From NCBI GenBank assembly GCA_949128115.1, contig OX421962.1, positions 36,045,745-36,109,744 on the forward strand: a stretch of DNA of 64,000 nt, in the 5' to 3' direction. Made by a program: the position numbers and the translations under genes. Origin of the DNA: Anaspis maculata (Eukaryota > Arthropoda > Insecta > Coleoptera > Scraptiidae). Below the pieces are notes generated by a model, which saw nothing but the letters and a program-made list of their open reading frames with translations, made no database searches and was not told the origin of the DNA. Below, piece by piece: positions 24,716-35,985 of the stretch; position 1 is the stretch's first letter, and each line of letters begins with the position of its first letter.

Positions 24716-27700
24716 CTACAGAGATGGTGACCTTCCAAAAATTAGGATGGTCCAGTATAATATGCTAAAGAAGAAAAACGTTGCTGGGAATACGACTGCT
24801 GAAATTCGATCGACTTCTCTCCACAGTATCCTTTCTTTTCCTTTTTTCTAGAAAAAAAAAACTATTATAAAGCAACAGGATAGCGTCAACAGTCTCCAGT
24901 ACTAAAGCGGCAACCAGTTAATATAAAAATAAAATACATTTGTTTGATGAGATTTCCCAGAAAATTGAAAGAAAAATTCAATATTCAGATCTGTAGCGCC
25001 ATTATTAACATACATGTCTTATAAAAAGTGGTTAAATTATCACATTTCTATATTATATATTATAGATTGCCGAAATAGTGGAAGCGGTACACACCTAAAA
25101 ACACATCGATACCGCACTTTGGAGTGCAGTAACAAGATTTTGCATGGGCATACTTAATACCGAGACAAGCGATTTGACCCGCAGTACTCGATATTTTGTC
25201 CCTTAGGGGGCCAATGGGGGCCCTCCAAATTTTCAAGATGCAAGAACTTTCACATGACGGTCATTGAGTATCGTCATGTATGTCATAAGTGAAGCTTACG
25301 GGTCTATTGAAAATGTTTTCATTAATAATTGTCGTCGTGTCCGATTCATTCTTCACATTTGAAAAACAAATTCTTTCGCAGAGGTCAAAAAAACTGTTTT
25401 TATTTTTTCTGCTATGCAAGGAAACGATAAATTCATATGTTTTGTTGCGTTCCCAACTAAATCGCGTTCCGTGAGCCCAAATATGAAGACAATTTTCTTG
25501 TAATGGTTTTTTTCAAAGAAGTGGTGACCTCTTCAGTACCTCTTTTCCAAGAGCATTTCTTTCTATGTCTCCACTGGATATCACTCGTAATTTTTGCAGG
25601 AATGGAGACCTCGAACTCTTTTCTTGGTAGTTGCGAAGCAACATGAATCTAAAACGCCCAAGGGAGCCCAAAAAGTTTTTTTTTTTGCTGGGCCGTCCAA
25701 CTTACGATATTTTGATTTTATAGTAGGAGAGACGCGAACCAATATTCAATCCAGGCTGCAGGCGCAGGCGATTTGGTTTCAACAGAAAATATTCTTCCAT
25801 GCTGTGTTTTATCGCAGTACAACAAAACGCAGAGTCGTTAGGTATAAGTATGTATATTTTCCGGTAGAACTTATTCGCCTGGACTAGATCTCTATTATTT
25901 GCGCGTCTCCCCTACTACAAAATCAACATGCCAAAAATTTGACGGCATAGCAGAAAAAAAAAGTTTTAGGGCTCTCTTGTGCGTTTTGAAGCCATGTTGC
26001 ATGGAAATTACCAAGAAATGAGTTGAAGCTTCTCATATCTGTGAAAATTGACAGTCTTATCCAGTAGGAATATTGAAAAAAATGCTGTTGAAAAAGGTGT
26101 ACTGAAGAGGTCATCTCTTCTTGGGAAAATGATATTGCGAAAAAATTGTCTTCATATTTGGGCTCACGGAACGCGATTTAGTTGGGAACGCAACAAAACA
26201 TATGCATTTATCGTTTCCTTGCATAGAAGAAAAAAAAAACAATTTTTCTGACCTCTGCCAAAGAATTTTTTTTCAAGTTTTAAGAATGAATCGGGCACGA
26301 CGACAATTGATGAAAACATTTTCAATAGACCCGTAAGCTTCACTTATGACATACTTGACGATACTCAATGATCATTTTGTGAAAGTTCTTGTGCCTTGAA
26401 AATTTGGAGGACCCCCATTGGCCCCCTAAGGGACAAAATATCGAGTGCTGCGGGTCAAATCGCTTGTCTCGGTATAAAGTACGCCCATGCAAAATCTCGT
26501 TACTGCACTCCAAAATGCAGTATGCTTTTGCGTACCGCTCCCACTAAACGACAAAGGATACCACATTATAATTTTGGGGATTGATATTGTTGAATTTTTC
26601 ACTTTCAATTTGGCAGAGTTGAACCTGTTAAACGTGGTGTCTAAAAATCCGAGTTGAGCCTTCCAAGGCAGACAGCGCTATATCTTTCGCTGATTTGGTT
26701 GAAACATTGAAAAAATTACAAAAGTTGATGATACATTTTTTTGGAATTGTTCCACAGGCTCCTGTGAAATCAAAAAGGAGAGACCTCCTCTCCTCAACTT
26801 ACGTAACTGGTCACTTTTGAGGTAACTTTGCAGGTGCTATCATCAGCCGTAGCCGTAGCTCCCCAGCTTGTCACTTTATTTTTGCTCCAAAAAGTCATTC
26901 TACTGAATTCAAAACGTGAACTGCATAATAGGTATTGAACTTACAATCGCTGGTAACTTACACTATTCCAAAATAAAGGAACAACTTGCGCTAAGCTAGC
27001 CCTGCGACAGTGATGTTTACCATCAGTCATCCATGGTGCAAGACTGCTCTCCTAAGAATTTCAAAATAATTACAAACAGCTATTAATGGCTTTTGAAAAA
27101 AAACTCACCACATGGCAATCACATGGTTTCTTCTTTGCGGATTGGTATTTCCCGTCTAGAACTTTGACTATCACAAACTCTCCCAATGCCGCAAAAACCG
27201 ACACCATACAACCAGCCATCCATAAATCTAAGGCCTCAAAAGATTGCAAAAATGTAACTTTTTAGAACTTTGAAGTTTGAGAATTAAGACTTACTTTAAC
27301 GTAAGCCACAGCTGGGATGTCAGATCTCAATCCAGTGAACATGGTTACTAGAGTTAACAGGCATGTTACTAGCAAAGTGACTCGTCCAGGGATGGCATCT
27401 AAACCCAACCAGAAACTGAACCAAGACAGAACCACGACCAGAGAGGAAGGCGCAAAGGTTTGAATCAAATGGTGCCCTATTTGCCTTTCGAACCGGAAAT
27501 AGACTGTGAGTCTTGAAAAATTGCCTGTGAAAAGTAAAATTATTATTATTTGAGTTATCCTTTGATAATCTCGTTCACGATGTTTATTCAGCTAGTTATG
27601 TCACTTTTTTGATTGATGGTGCAATCTTGAGAGATGAAGTATTTGATTGGGCCAGATTTTCTCCAATATATCTTTTACTGGACTTTTAGAAAAATCGGTT

Positions 27701-29154
27701 GTAGCCATCGCATTCCTGTACGTAAGAGCGCGCACGATCAGTTCAAATAGTGACCCAACTGAATCAACATCGTGAACGAGATATACCTACCTATGTAGGT
27801 ACGTGTAATACAAACCATTTTTTTCTCCAGTGTAAACGTGTTGTTCATCCAAATGTAAAGGCAAGATGTTGTACTGAAGGAGTTTAAGTTCTGGACTGAC
27901 TACCACACCGGCTGTTGCCCATCTCAGATGCATTTTATCGTTGTTGTATGTGACTTGAAAACAAAAACCAAACCTTGTGTAGGTACTTTTTTTAATTTGG
28001 AATCCCAAAATTTTGCCTTTGGCTTATTGTACAACTTTTGGAGCGAAAGTTGAAATGGTAAAGTCAAGTGAAATAAGTAAAAAATTTGAAAACAGTATGA
28101 AGACCAAGGTAGGTAAGTCGCTATACCTAGGTAGATGTATCAGCGATTCAATTTTTTTTTTCGCCATAAGATGGCTGCACAAAAGCGGCATGCGTTGATA
28201 ATGATTGGTTGCCATTGTTGTCACTTTGATGTCATTGGCAGTTCGGTTGTTACTTCATTTCAATCCGCATTTGGCAGCCATCTTGTGGCAAGGAAAATTA
28301 ATTTAAATCGCGAATCCAATAATACTAGGTACTTACAACTCTCAACATTAATGGGACAAACTTGAGTATCCATTGGGTAATGCTGGAACTCCATTTGACA
28401 AGCTACTATTGCATGCATCCTTGCTGCGTACCTAATGGTTTTGTTTCGGTAAAGGGTAACAGAAGAAAATTTATGAGTTAGAGTTGCTATCTCTGAAAAG
28501 GAGAAAATGATAATTTCTACAATCATGTTCTGTAACGCAGAGTTACCTATACCCTATACCCACCTACTTTACTTACCTACAACTTTGGAGTTTAAAAAAT
28601 ATAAATCCGGTTGCCACAAATTTTCAAACAGATGCGATGGCAACGTCACTGTATCATCACCGTATTCAAATAACTCTTCTGGAACTCTGATCCTTGGATC
28701 AGTCCATTCTTGTTTGATGAACATGTCCATTCTGAAATTTGAATTTGTCTTATTTTCTTGAGTACCTAGTTCAGTACCTAAGTGATGAAGTTGATTAGGT
28801 ACTACCGAAAATCCATGTCTTCTACGTTGATCGAGTTGATATCGACAACCCTCATGCTGAAGTCTACTTCTGTCGGTTTGTTGCGTGGAGCTGGTGGTCT
28901 TACTTCTACAAAAAAAAATTCAGTTACCAGTTGAAGTAGGATTCAACCGTTTCTGACTGTTACCTTTAATGTAATGATCCGGAACTATACTTTTAGACTT
29001 ATTAAAAAAGCTTTTAGGTTTTGGAATCAAAGCCGCGCCATTTAAAATTGTCAGACAACTGCAAACATTATGAGCAAGCCGTTTTTATTCTTCTGCGGTC
29101 CAGGCACTATACTTACAAGATGAACAAAACACACTGCTTTTTTGGAACCACCAT
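24716..29154 (-). CDS. Cys-loop ligand-gated chloride channel subunit
   Basis: Pentameric ligand-gated ion channel subunit of the insect anion-channel class (pHCl/HisCl/GluCl relatives). Ten in-phase exons: 29154-29117, 29058-28964, 28905-28806, 28731-28577, 28492-28337, 27953-27816, 27524-27295, 27234-27109, 27051-26962 and 24847-24716; 1,260 nt, 419 aa. The signal peptide MVVPKKQCVLFIFCLTILNG is split by intron 1. The extracellular domain has RVVDINSINVEDMDF, FIKQEWTDPRI and ENLWQPDLYFLNS; the Cys-loop Cys161-x13-Cys175 is CQMEFQHYPMDTQVC. M1 is APSSLVVVLSWFSFWLGL, M2 IPGRVTLLVTCLLTLVTMFT and M3 ALDLWMAGCMVSVFAALGEF; then a short M3-M4 loop and M4 VVFPATFFFFSILYW. The M1-M2 linker has PGR where most anion channels have PAR, which I associate with the pHCl-2/CG11340-type group; the ligand cannot be read from sequence. 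The M4 exon is 2.1 kb away, beyond a palindromic element (25076-26546). Confidence 0.93.
25076..26546. repeat. 1.5-kb palindrome in last intron of channel gene
   Basis: Ends TAGTGGAAGCGGTA / TACCGCTCCCACTA, with long mirrored arms of about 650 bp (for example GATTTGACCCGCAGTACTCG left, and its mirror near 26450). The centre is about 25810. A TA at each outer edge is compatible with a TA target duplication. It separates the channel's M4 exon from the rest of the gene. No convincing ORF. Confidence 0.85.
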
Positions 29155-29731
29155 CGTTGAGCAGCACTAAACTAATTCCAATTGTAGGTAGGTATTGTTG
29201 TATGTTGTAGGTATCTCTAAGCAGGTTTATTTTCCCGAAAGATTGAATTAGCGCAATTATTTAGCACTTTTTGAAAAAGCCTACACAACTAATTTAATTA
29301 TTTTGGCAATAACGGGGGACAAAGTCATCGCAGGAGATCATGAGCCTCACGTGCCAACAAATAAACTACAAAAATTGCAGTATTTACGGTAATTTGCCAA
29401 TATTAAGTGGAGAAGACAGTCGTGAATGAATCAATTACGTTTTGGAATTAACAATTGGTTCACTAATTCAATGAATGAATCTTTCCGCTTCCGCCGCGAC
29501 TTGGACGTAAAATTTTGATGAGTGAAAAAAAAAACTTTTTAAATAGAAGTTTTTCCAATAAATTTTTTATTTATTTAAAATAAATGTCTCATGGAAAATC
29601 AAGTACCTATGATATACAAAACAAAAACTGAATTTCAATCTAAGTCGATTAGTAGACTGAACACAGATGTTTTTATTTGTCCACATTATGCTCTAACAAA
29701 ATGTGTAAATAAAGTGAAAAAATAAAGGGAA

Positions 29732-30013
29732 CTAGTAAAGACGTTTCAAAAACTTTCCAAGTGACGCAGGATTGTTGCAGTCCGGAGTGACTCTTCCGTT
29801 GCTGGATATGCAGGCATCCCCGCAGGCCCGCCCTTGGAAATAGGGGCCGAACATTTGCTTACACTGAACGCAGTTGCTGAAATAAATCAAAAAGACCATA
29901 GGTTAATATCTTTACCTATGAAACACCTACCTACTTGAAAAAATTGAAAACAAAAAGAATTTCAGGAAAAAAATTGTCATAATTTCTGCCGCGGAGCCTC
30001 TCATCGCGGGCAT
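29732..30013 (-). CDS. Eclosion-hormone-like secreted neuropeptide
   Basis: Eclosion hormone is a small disulfide-bonded neuropeptide that triggers ecdysis behaviour. Exon 2 (29876-29732) encodes 47 residues with the family signature: NCVQCKQMFGPYFQGRAC, then GDAC, GRVTPDC and a SLGKFLKRLY end, closely following N-C-x-Q-C-K-x-M...C...C...P-x-C...FL-x-x-L. Its 5' edge is a good acceptor (TTTATTTCAG). The best upstream exon is 30013-29931: ATG plus a strongly hydrophobic signal-like stretch (IMTIFFLKFFLFSIFSS), then GTAGGT, giving a 54-base intron and a 75-aa precursor. In that model the first of the six usual cysteines, four residues before NC, is a serine, and the mature amino end is very short. 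Either this is a reduced paralogue, or the true first exon lies further upstream. The exon 2 call is strong; the exon 1 call is moderate. Confidence 0.75.
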
Positions 30014-30216
30014 CTGTCCATGCAAGTTTTTAAAGCTTGTGTTGCTTTTTCACGACAAACCAGATTTTCAATAATGACATTATCGAATTCTGAGTTAGAA
30101 ATGTTAGTATCTAAGAATTCAGCCTGCCCGGACTTTATTGTAGGTTTCGTCACAATTTTGCATATTTTTCTGAGCTTGGCTTCTCAGAAATTAACAACGA
30201 CTTTCTTAGGTAGGTA

Positions 30217-30968
30217 CAAGGTGTTCACGATAAAATTCACCCCCCCTCTAGGAGATTCCCCATTGAGATATTTTGAAAAAGTTAAAACTTTTTCTCAACA
30301 ATTTTTCCCGGGGATCTTGAATCGATCATCTAAAATTTTTCAATTGGTACCGTATACAGGGTGTGACATGTAACTTTTTTATTTCAAATACAACACCCTA
30401 TATTTTATTACGTCATTTGATGAAGCCTTTCTTTCTGATTACAAAAATATATAGCAATATTGATTTATTTTGCCAAGGGAGCTGTCAAAAAAATTATAAA
30501 ATAGATAGTCAAATACATTAAAAATTAAAAATCACGCAACACCCTGTATTAGGATCGAATTGGACCATTTTTCCATGCAGAGTTGAATTCCGCAGATAAA
30601 ATGCTGCGAGAATAACTTTTTTTTTCAAGTGAACTGTAGAAACCAAAGCCATCTTGCCGTGAAACAAAATTATTTGACTACCTATTTTGTTATTTTTTCG
30701 ACAACTTACTTGTCAAAATAAATCATAAGTGTCATATATATTTGTAATCAGAAAAAAAGGCTTCATCAAATAACGGAATAAAATATAGGGTGTTGCATTT
30801 AAAATAAAAAAGTTACATATCACACCCTGTATACAGTACCAATTTGAAACTTTTAGAGGATCGATTTAGGGTCCCTGGGAAAAATCGTGAAGAAAAAGTT
30901 TTTAGTTCTTCGAAATATCTTGAAGGGGAATCAACTGGAGGGGGGTGAATTTTATCGTGAACACCCTG
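30217..30968. mobile_element. TA-type foldback, complete 752-bp copy
   Basis: TA|CAAGGTGTTCACGATAAAA ... TTATCGTGAACACCCTG|TA, with mirrored arms of about 350 bp. It is nearly the same length and sequence as 48218-48972 and is the template by which the interrupted 4220-6721 copy is recognised. It has no transposase; Tc1/mariner-type non-autonomous by ends and target. Confidence 0.85.
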
Positions 30969-31670
30969 TACCTACTGAAGAAAGGAGTAGAAAATGAATT
31001 TAAATGACTTGTTTTTTGTTCATGTTATCTTCCAGTTGAAGATGTTCACTAAATAGATCATCTGGTTTTTCAGATACATTGTAGACGAAAAAGGGAAGGA
31101 AAAACATCCGATTTTGAAAAATTCATAAGTCCAGAATGGGCGTTGGATTTCCATTTTTTTCAACTGTTGTGAAAAGAATTAAAATACCTTCAAAATGATG
31201 TGCAACTTGGCCCCTCTATTTCCATTTGAAATTTTTGAAAGGGTAATCACTTTGCCTAGGAGGGTGGAACGGATTGAAAGATTGAAATACGCTAGTTAAT
31301 ACCTACGTGGCGAGCATAGCAATATATTTTGGACGTCAAGTTTTTTGATTTTTGAAATTCCAAAGAAAGCTATTTAGCTCTGTAGGAGTTATTACGTGGT
31401 ATATTTATCGTGAGGCTAGTAACCATGCCACATAATTTAATCGTGTAACAAAGTTAATAAAAACACGTTTGTTGAGAGAAAAATTGTGCAGCGAAAAATC
31501 AGATAAGGTGAGTCCTTTTCAAAAAATCACCCTGTAGGTACATGTTGTAGATTAGTATATCACCTTGGACGTTCCAAAAAATATATATGTACCTACCTAT
31601 GCAAAAAAGATTTTCTCACGCTATGAGCAGAGAGGCAGAGAGGGAAAATTCCTTTCAAACTAATAGGTAC

Positions 31671-32025
31671 TTAAGGACGGAATTAAATTGGTGAAATAAG
31701 GCGTTGATGTGAAAGTGAAACCAATCGCTGTGGGCTGTGGGCTTGTTTCTTGATTGACAGAAATTTACCATTCAGGTCTTTTTCGAAAAATACAAGTAGA
31801 TATGTACCTACTTTGGTTTAAACTCATTGGCATTTCAAATATCCAATAATAAATTTTCCAAATTTCAAAACTCCCACAAAAAATTTGGATGTTGGATGAG
31901 CTCAAGCCAAAGTACATCCTTGTAGCTTTCGAAAGAGACCTGGATGGTGAATTTCTGTCAAGGAATAAGCCCACCAGCAATTGATTCCGCAACGCCTTAT
32001 TTTACCAATTCAACTCTGTCCTTAA
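31671..32025. repeat. 355-bp palindrome
   Basis: The left arm TTAAGGACGGAATTAAATTG... and right arm ...CAACTCTGTCCTTAA are diverged reverse complements, with arms of about 160 bp. A probable MITE; the target duplication is not certain. No gene is seen between 30970 and 32760 apart from this. Confidence 0.7.
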
Positions 32026-32768
32026 CAGAAGAGATTCATTTTCTTCAAAATGGGAGCCAAGTTTTTTTTTCAGATAATGTATCTATGTTGTAGAGCACAC
32101 CATGGAATTTCCAAATTATACAAGAAGATTTTATTGCACCATATAAGCATGCTAGAAATTATATTTAAAAGCCTACCCGCTGTAGGTATGTGAGAGTGAA
32201 AACTGATGCAACTTGACAAAAAAAAATTCATTTTTTTCAAAAAAGGAACTCAACTTTCCATGCAATGGATTCAAACCAATTCTCACGGGTTTTCAAAAAA
32301 TATGAAACGATTTCGCGCAGGGAGTAATATTGAACACCTCAGCCTGTCTTCCTCAATTTTTTGTCATTTCGAAATGCCAGACGTGCCTGTAAATGTCCTT
32401 ACAGTCAGAAAGTGCTCACAAGGACCACAGATCAAAAATTAGTAACTCCGGATTTTTTCAAAGTCCATTTGGAACAATTTAAAAAAAAAACCGTATCGTC
32501 TGACATACATCAATGTGAGAAGCTAGAAGAGTAGTGCGTCGTGTTGTATCTTCAGGCATGATGGTTTCGAATTTTTTCTTATTGGGGTGTAGCTTGCAAA
32601 ATTTTGGCCCTGGGAACTTGTTTAATTCCTCAAACTGATTTGCAGTGCTTATTCCTCACATCTCAGTTCACAAAACTGGACATATTCCAGTCAGCAGCCT
32701 GCCTTCCGATGTGTACAGGATTAAAAACCAAAGCCTGTTGAGTACCTACGTAGAATTGGATATACACT

Positions 32769-33442
32769 ATGAAAAATTTGAGTGGGTATGACGAAATTGT
32801 TTCACTTTATCACTCAAGGACGCATGGACCTGTCTTGAAGAGTTTTTCGTCGTCACTCAAATTCGTACTGTTCGTACTTCCTATAGGTATATTTGCAGCA
32901 AGCCTTGGCATTGTAAGCGAAAATGCGGGGCAACCCGAAACAACCCGAATTAAAATAGAAAAGTTTTGAATTAGGCTCTCAGTGAACACGTCACACACAT
33001 GAGCTCCGAACTGCGACCCGGAGCTCAGGTGTACATCCCTCTGGAACAAATCACCCCGCAAAAGGCCCAGCCGACGATCTCCCCCTACATCATCAGCAAG
33101 GATCCATGCCTTACCAAGGACCTGCTGTGCTCCTCCACGCAGAGTTCGCGCTATTCACGAAAAACCGCCCGGGTTGTCAACTCGTCAAGCGACAGTCCGC
33201 GTCCCATATTGGGCACCAAAGTCCCATTTCCGCGGGCGATACTGGGCCGGAAGGAGCAGTACGCCAAGCAGGGCACGTCGGTAGGAAATGATGAGGCGGC
33301 GGAGTACATCGGAAAGGAGTTTCGGTCGCTCTCCAGGAGCTTCCATCATCAGCAGCGAGGCAATAATAAGTCGAATAGCGAAGAGAAGTCGACGTCGAAA
33401 AAGACGACCTCTAATGTTAAAAACAATTCGTGCGGATCGTAA
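32769..33442 (+). CDS. Unknown single-pass membrane protein, two exons
   Basis: I do not recognise this gene. Exon 1 (32769-32912) ends at GTAAGC and exon 2 (32975-33442) starts after AATTAG; the 62-base intron joins two open frames in phase and gives 203 aa. About 30 hydrophilic residues (LSGYDEIVSLYHSRTHGP) precede one membrane helix (LKFVLFVLPIGIFAASLGI). The rest is a polar tail rich in Pro, Ser, Lys and Arg, beginning ALSEHVTHMSSELRPG and containing QVYIPLEQITPQ and DPCLTKDLLCSS. The carboxy end is low-complexity Ser/Lys/Asn. Exon 2 is distinctly GC-rich against its AT-rich surroundings, which argues for real coding. AATAAA follows at 33531-33536. A further upstream exon is possible, since the first ATG has no special context. 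Function cannot be inferred. Confidence 0.65.
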
Positions 33443-33638
33443 ACGTGAAGGGAGTTTGATGCTCTTTCCTGTAATATAGCGGTGGAGGATGACCGTCCAA
33501 GTATCGTTGTTATTGTTTATAGTGTTTTGGAATAAAATGTAATTCAAATCAGATGGAAAAAATGCCGAACGTTACAGCGCATAGCAATTATTTTTCTTTA
33601 GGCGTGCTTCAATTTTCTCAAAATTTACTGTCACTTAC

Positions 33639-33782
33639 GTCAAAAAAGTGAGTTTTCAAGATGTCGATGTGAAAGGTAAAGTAGTCACCCATCATGGACG
33701 TCACCATACAGAAGTCAAACTTCAAGCTAGTTCCGCACCAGGGATCACGCTTCCGCACAGACAGGAATTTGGCGGTATACCG
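33639..33782 (-). other. Possible internal coding exon, family unknown
   Basis: A 48-codon open stretch on the minus strand lies between a plausible acceptor (GATTTTAG) and a strong donor (GTAAGT), phase 0 at both ends, at about 50% GC in AT-rich DNA. It reads RYTAKFLSVRKRDPWCGTS, then LKFDFCMVTSMMGDYFTFHI and DILKTHFFD. I do not recognise the family and found no partner exon on either side. The plus strand is also partly open, but lacks splice sites. Confidence 0.3.
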
Positions 33783-34439
33783 CTAAAATCCAATTGTTAT
33801 AATTGTCGTTAATTAATATCAAAAAGCGATATGTCGCAAAATTTTTGCTTATAAGGCTGTCGAGTCACTACACCTTTTCCAACTGTAGATCAGAAAGCGT
33901 CAAGTGGAATTCAGAAAGCGTCAGATGTATCAGTTTGGTCAATTGTAATTCGGAAAGCGTCAGATATGTACTTCAGATTGGTCAGCTGAAGATCAGAAAG
34001 CGTCAGATGTAAAGATGTAATTCAGATTGGTCAACTGTAATTCAGAAAGCGTCCAGTGGAATTCAGTTTAGTCAGTTGCAAGGAGGTTATAATTATAGCA
34101 GGAGGGAACATGAGCTCAAAAAAGTGAAGCCGTGTGACGTCACGTTCTGGGTATGCAACCCGTAAGTTATGAACCACACGAAGGCACACGACCACGAGTC
34201 ACAGAGGTCCATCCCACAGAATCATGAATCTGTCACTGCGAATAGCGTAGTGACAGAATCAGTCAGTTTTTGTGTTTGTGTTTTTCCTTTGCCAATTTCT
34301 CATTTTCATAATGGCGGAATCAGTAGCTTTCATGGCTTTTGGATGCCGAGACCACTAGCGGTCACCGCTCAGAAAGAAATTTTTCGAGCAGAAAAAGGGC
34401 ATAGCGTAGCAGAAATGGAAAGCAGAACAGAAGGAACAG

Positions 34440-34865
34440 GGACGAACAGAAGCAGGTGCAGATAAACAAGCTACAAGACTCTAGATATGCCAAACCAAGA
34501 ATACAAAGAGCTACAAGGCAAAGTGCCTAGATGCACGCTTAATCCAAACGTGAAGGCTGGAAGCAGCGATTTGCAAGGTTGTGGTGTGGTGATGGGGTAC
34601 AGACGAGTAGCTACTGGAAGCTACCAGGGTATATCATGTTGTGGAAAGGAGTGAGACGATGGAGCACTTGAGGTCATGTCAGGAATCGCTGAAGGAGGGC
34701 AGAACTCTGAGGCAATTGTTGGGAGATGACGAAAAGGGGCTGAAATGGATGACAAAGATTGAAAAAAAAAAACAGAAGAGGTGCAACACTGGTGCAACTT
34801 TTATAATCATCAACATCCTTTTATTTTGCGGCGTAGTGTGCATAATACAAATAAAAATGTAACAT
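34440..34865 (+). pseudogene. LINE ORF2 carboxy-terminal remnant
   Basis: A broken frame reads ERSETMEHLRSCQESLKEG and then DDEKGLKWMTKIEKKK, the style of the Cys/His tail and end of non-LTR retrotransposon ORF2 proteins, followed by an A-rich stretch. There is no intact reverse transcriptase upstream. It sits inside the 33868-38152 element. Confidence 0.45.
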
Positions 34866-35649
34866 TCTCATAAAATATCAACAATAAAACTCAGTTCTTT
34901 CTCGACATTAAGTATCAAATTTTTCTTGATGCATGAACTTCTCATCGTCTCTTGTCTTCCGCGAGCGTTCTTCCTTTATTCCAGCTCAGTCAATTTTCTG
35001 TTATATATCTTACTGTTGCATCCTATGCTTCTTTTTGTCTTTCCTGATTTCTTATTCCTGTCATTCTCGCTTATCGTTCTACTGGTCTATCCTCGTTCAT
35101 GCTCTCTAGGCGTCCTCAGCAACTCAGTTGTCTCTTATCTACAAATTTTGTTGCAGGCCTCATCTTAGCCCTTTTCTTACTCGGGGTTACGAATTGTGTC
35201 TCCTCAGTATTTTTTCTACTGCGCAGACGCATACTTCATCCCCGTTGCTTCACGCTCCTTCTGCATTCTCTTAGATAAGACCTCTATGTCTCACCTGTGA
35301 GTCAACAGTCAGCACTGATCTGAAAATCATATTATAGGTACTTTCAGCTTGGTCTTCTTTGTTACTTCTTTTTTATTTATTAGTGTCTTAGTAGTACCTA
35401 CAAATTACTGGTGGTTTTCTTGTACAGACTTTTTATAGCACTAGTTTGTTTCTTTTTCACTCCTCGTTGGTCTCTGAATTTTTTGATGCATTGTGAAGAT
35501 GAGGCTTTGCACGCTACCTTTTTATCGGAGTCCACTTTGAGTGTTCAGCAACGTTGGCTCTATTGTCTTTTTCAGTTTCTTTCCCAGTAGTTTTATATTT
35601 TCATTGGCATGTTCATTTATGGATTGCACACTCGTTAAGAACCTCCTTT

Positions 35650-35985
35650 TCTTTTCTATGCTTTATATTATAGATTTCCAGCAGCAATCTTTTTCCCTCT
35701 TCTCTTAAAGCTATTTATTATCTCTGATGTAAATTTATCATGTCCAGGAGCTTTGCCATTTTTCAGTTTCAGGAATGCTTTTGTTCTTTCAGGTCTTCTG
35801 TTAGCGTCCCTTCATTTCGGTCTTCGATCGTATTTTCTTTGTTAATGTCGTCTTCATCAGTCTACCTTGGTTGTGCACTCAGTAACTCTTGGAAATATTC
35901 ACTCCATCTTTCCATTACTTCTCCAGAGACCACCAGTAGTGCTCGATCCTTCCTTATTGAATATGGAATGTTCTGGTGAGGTTCA
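35650..35985 (-). pseudogene. LINE reverse-transcriptase remnant
   Basis: On the minus strand, broken frames encode ERWSEYFQELL and, about 100 bases on, KLKNGKAPGHDKFTSEIIN. These are the linker and first RT block (LKN-x-KAPG-x-D) of RTE-like/endonuclease-type LINEs. Stops and frameshifts interrupt it. Decayed sequence towards 34930 on the same strand probably belongs to the same copy. Confidence 0.6.
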
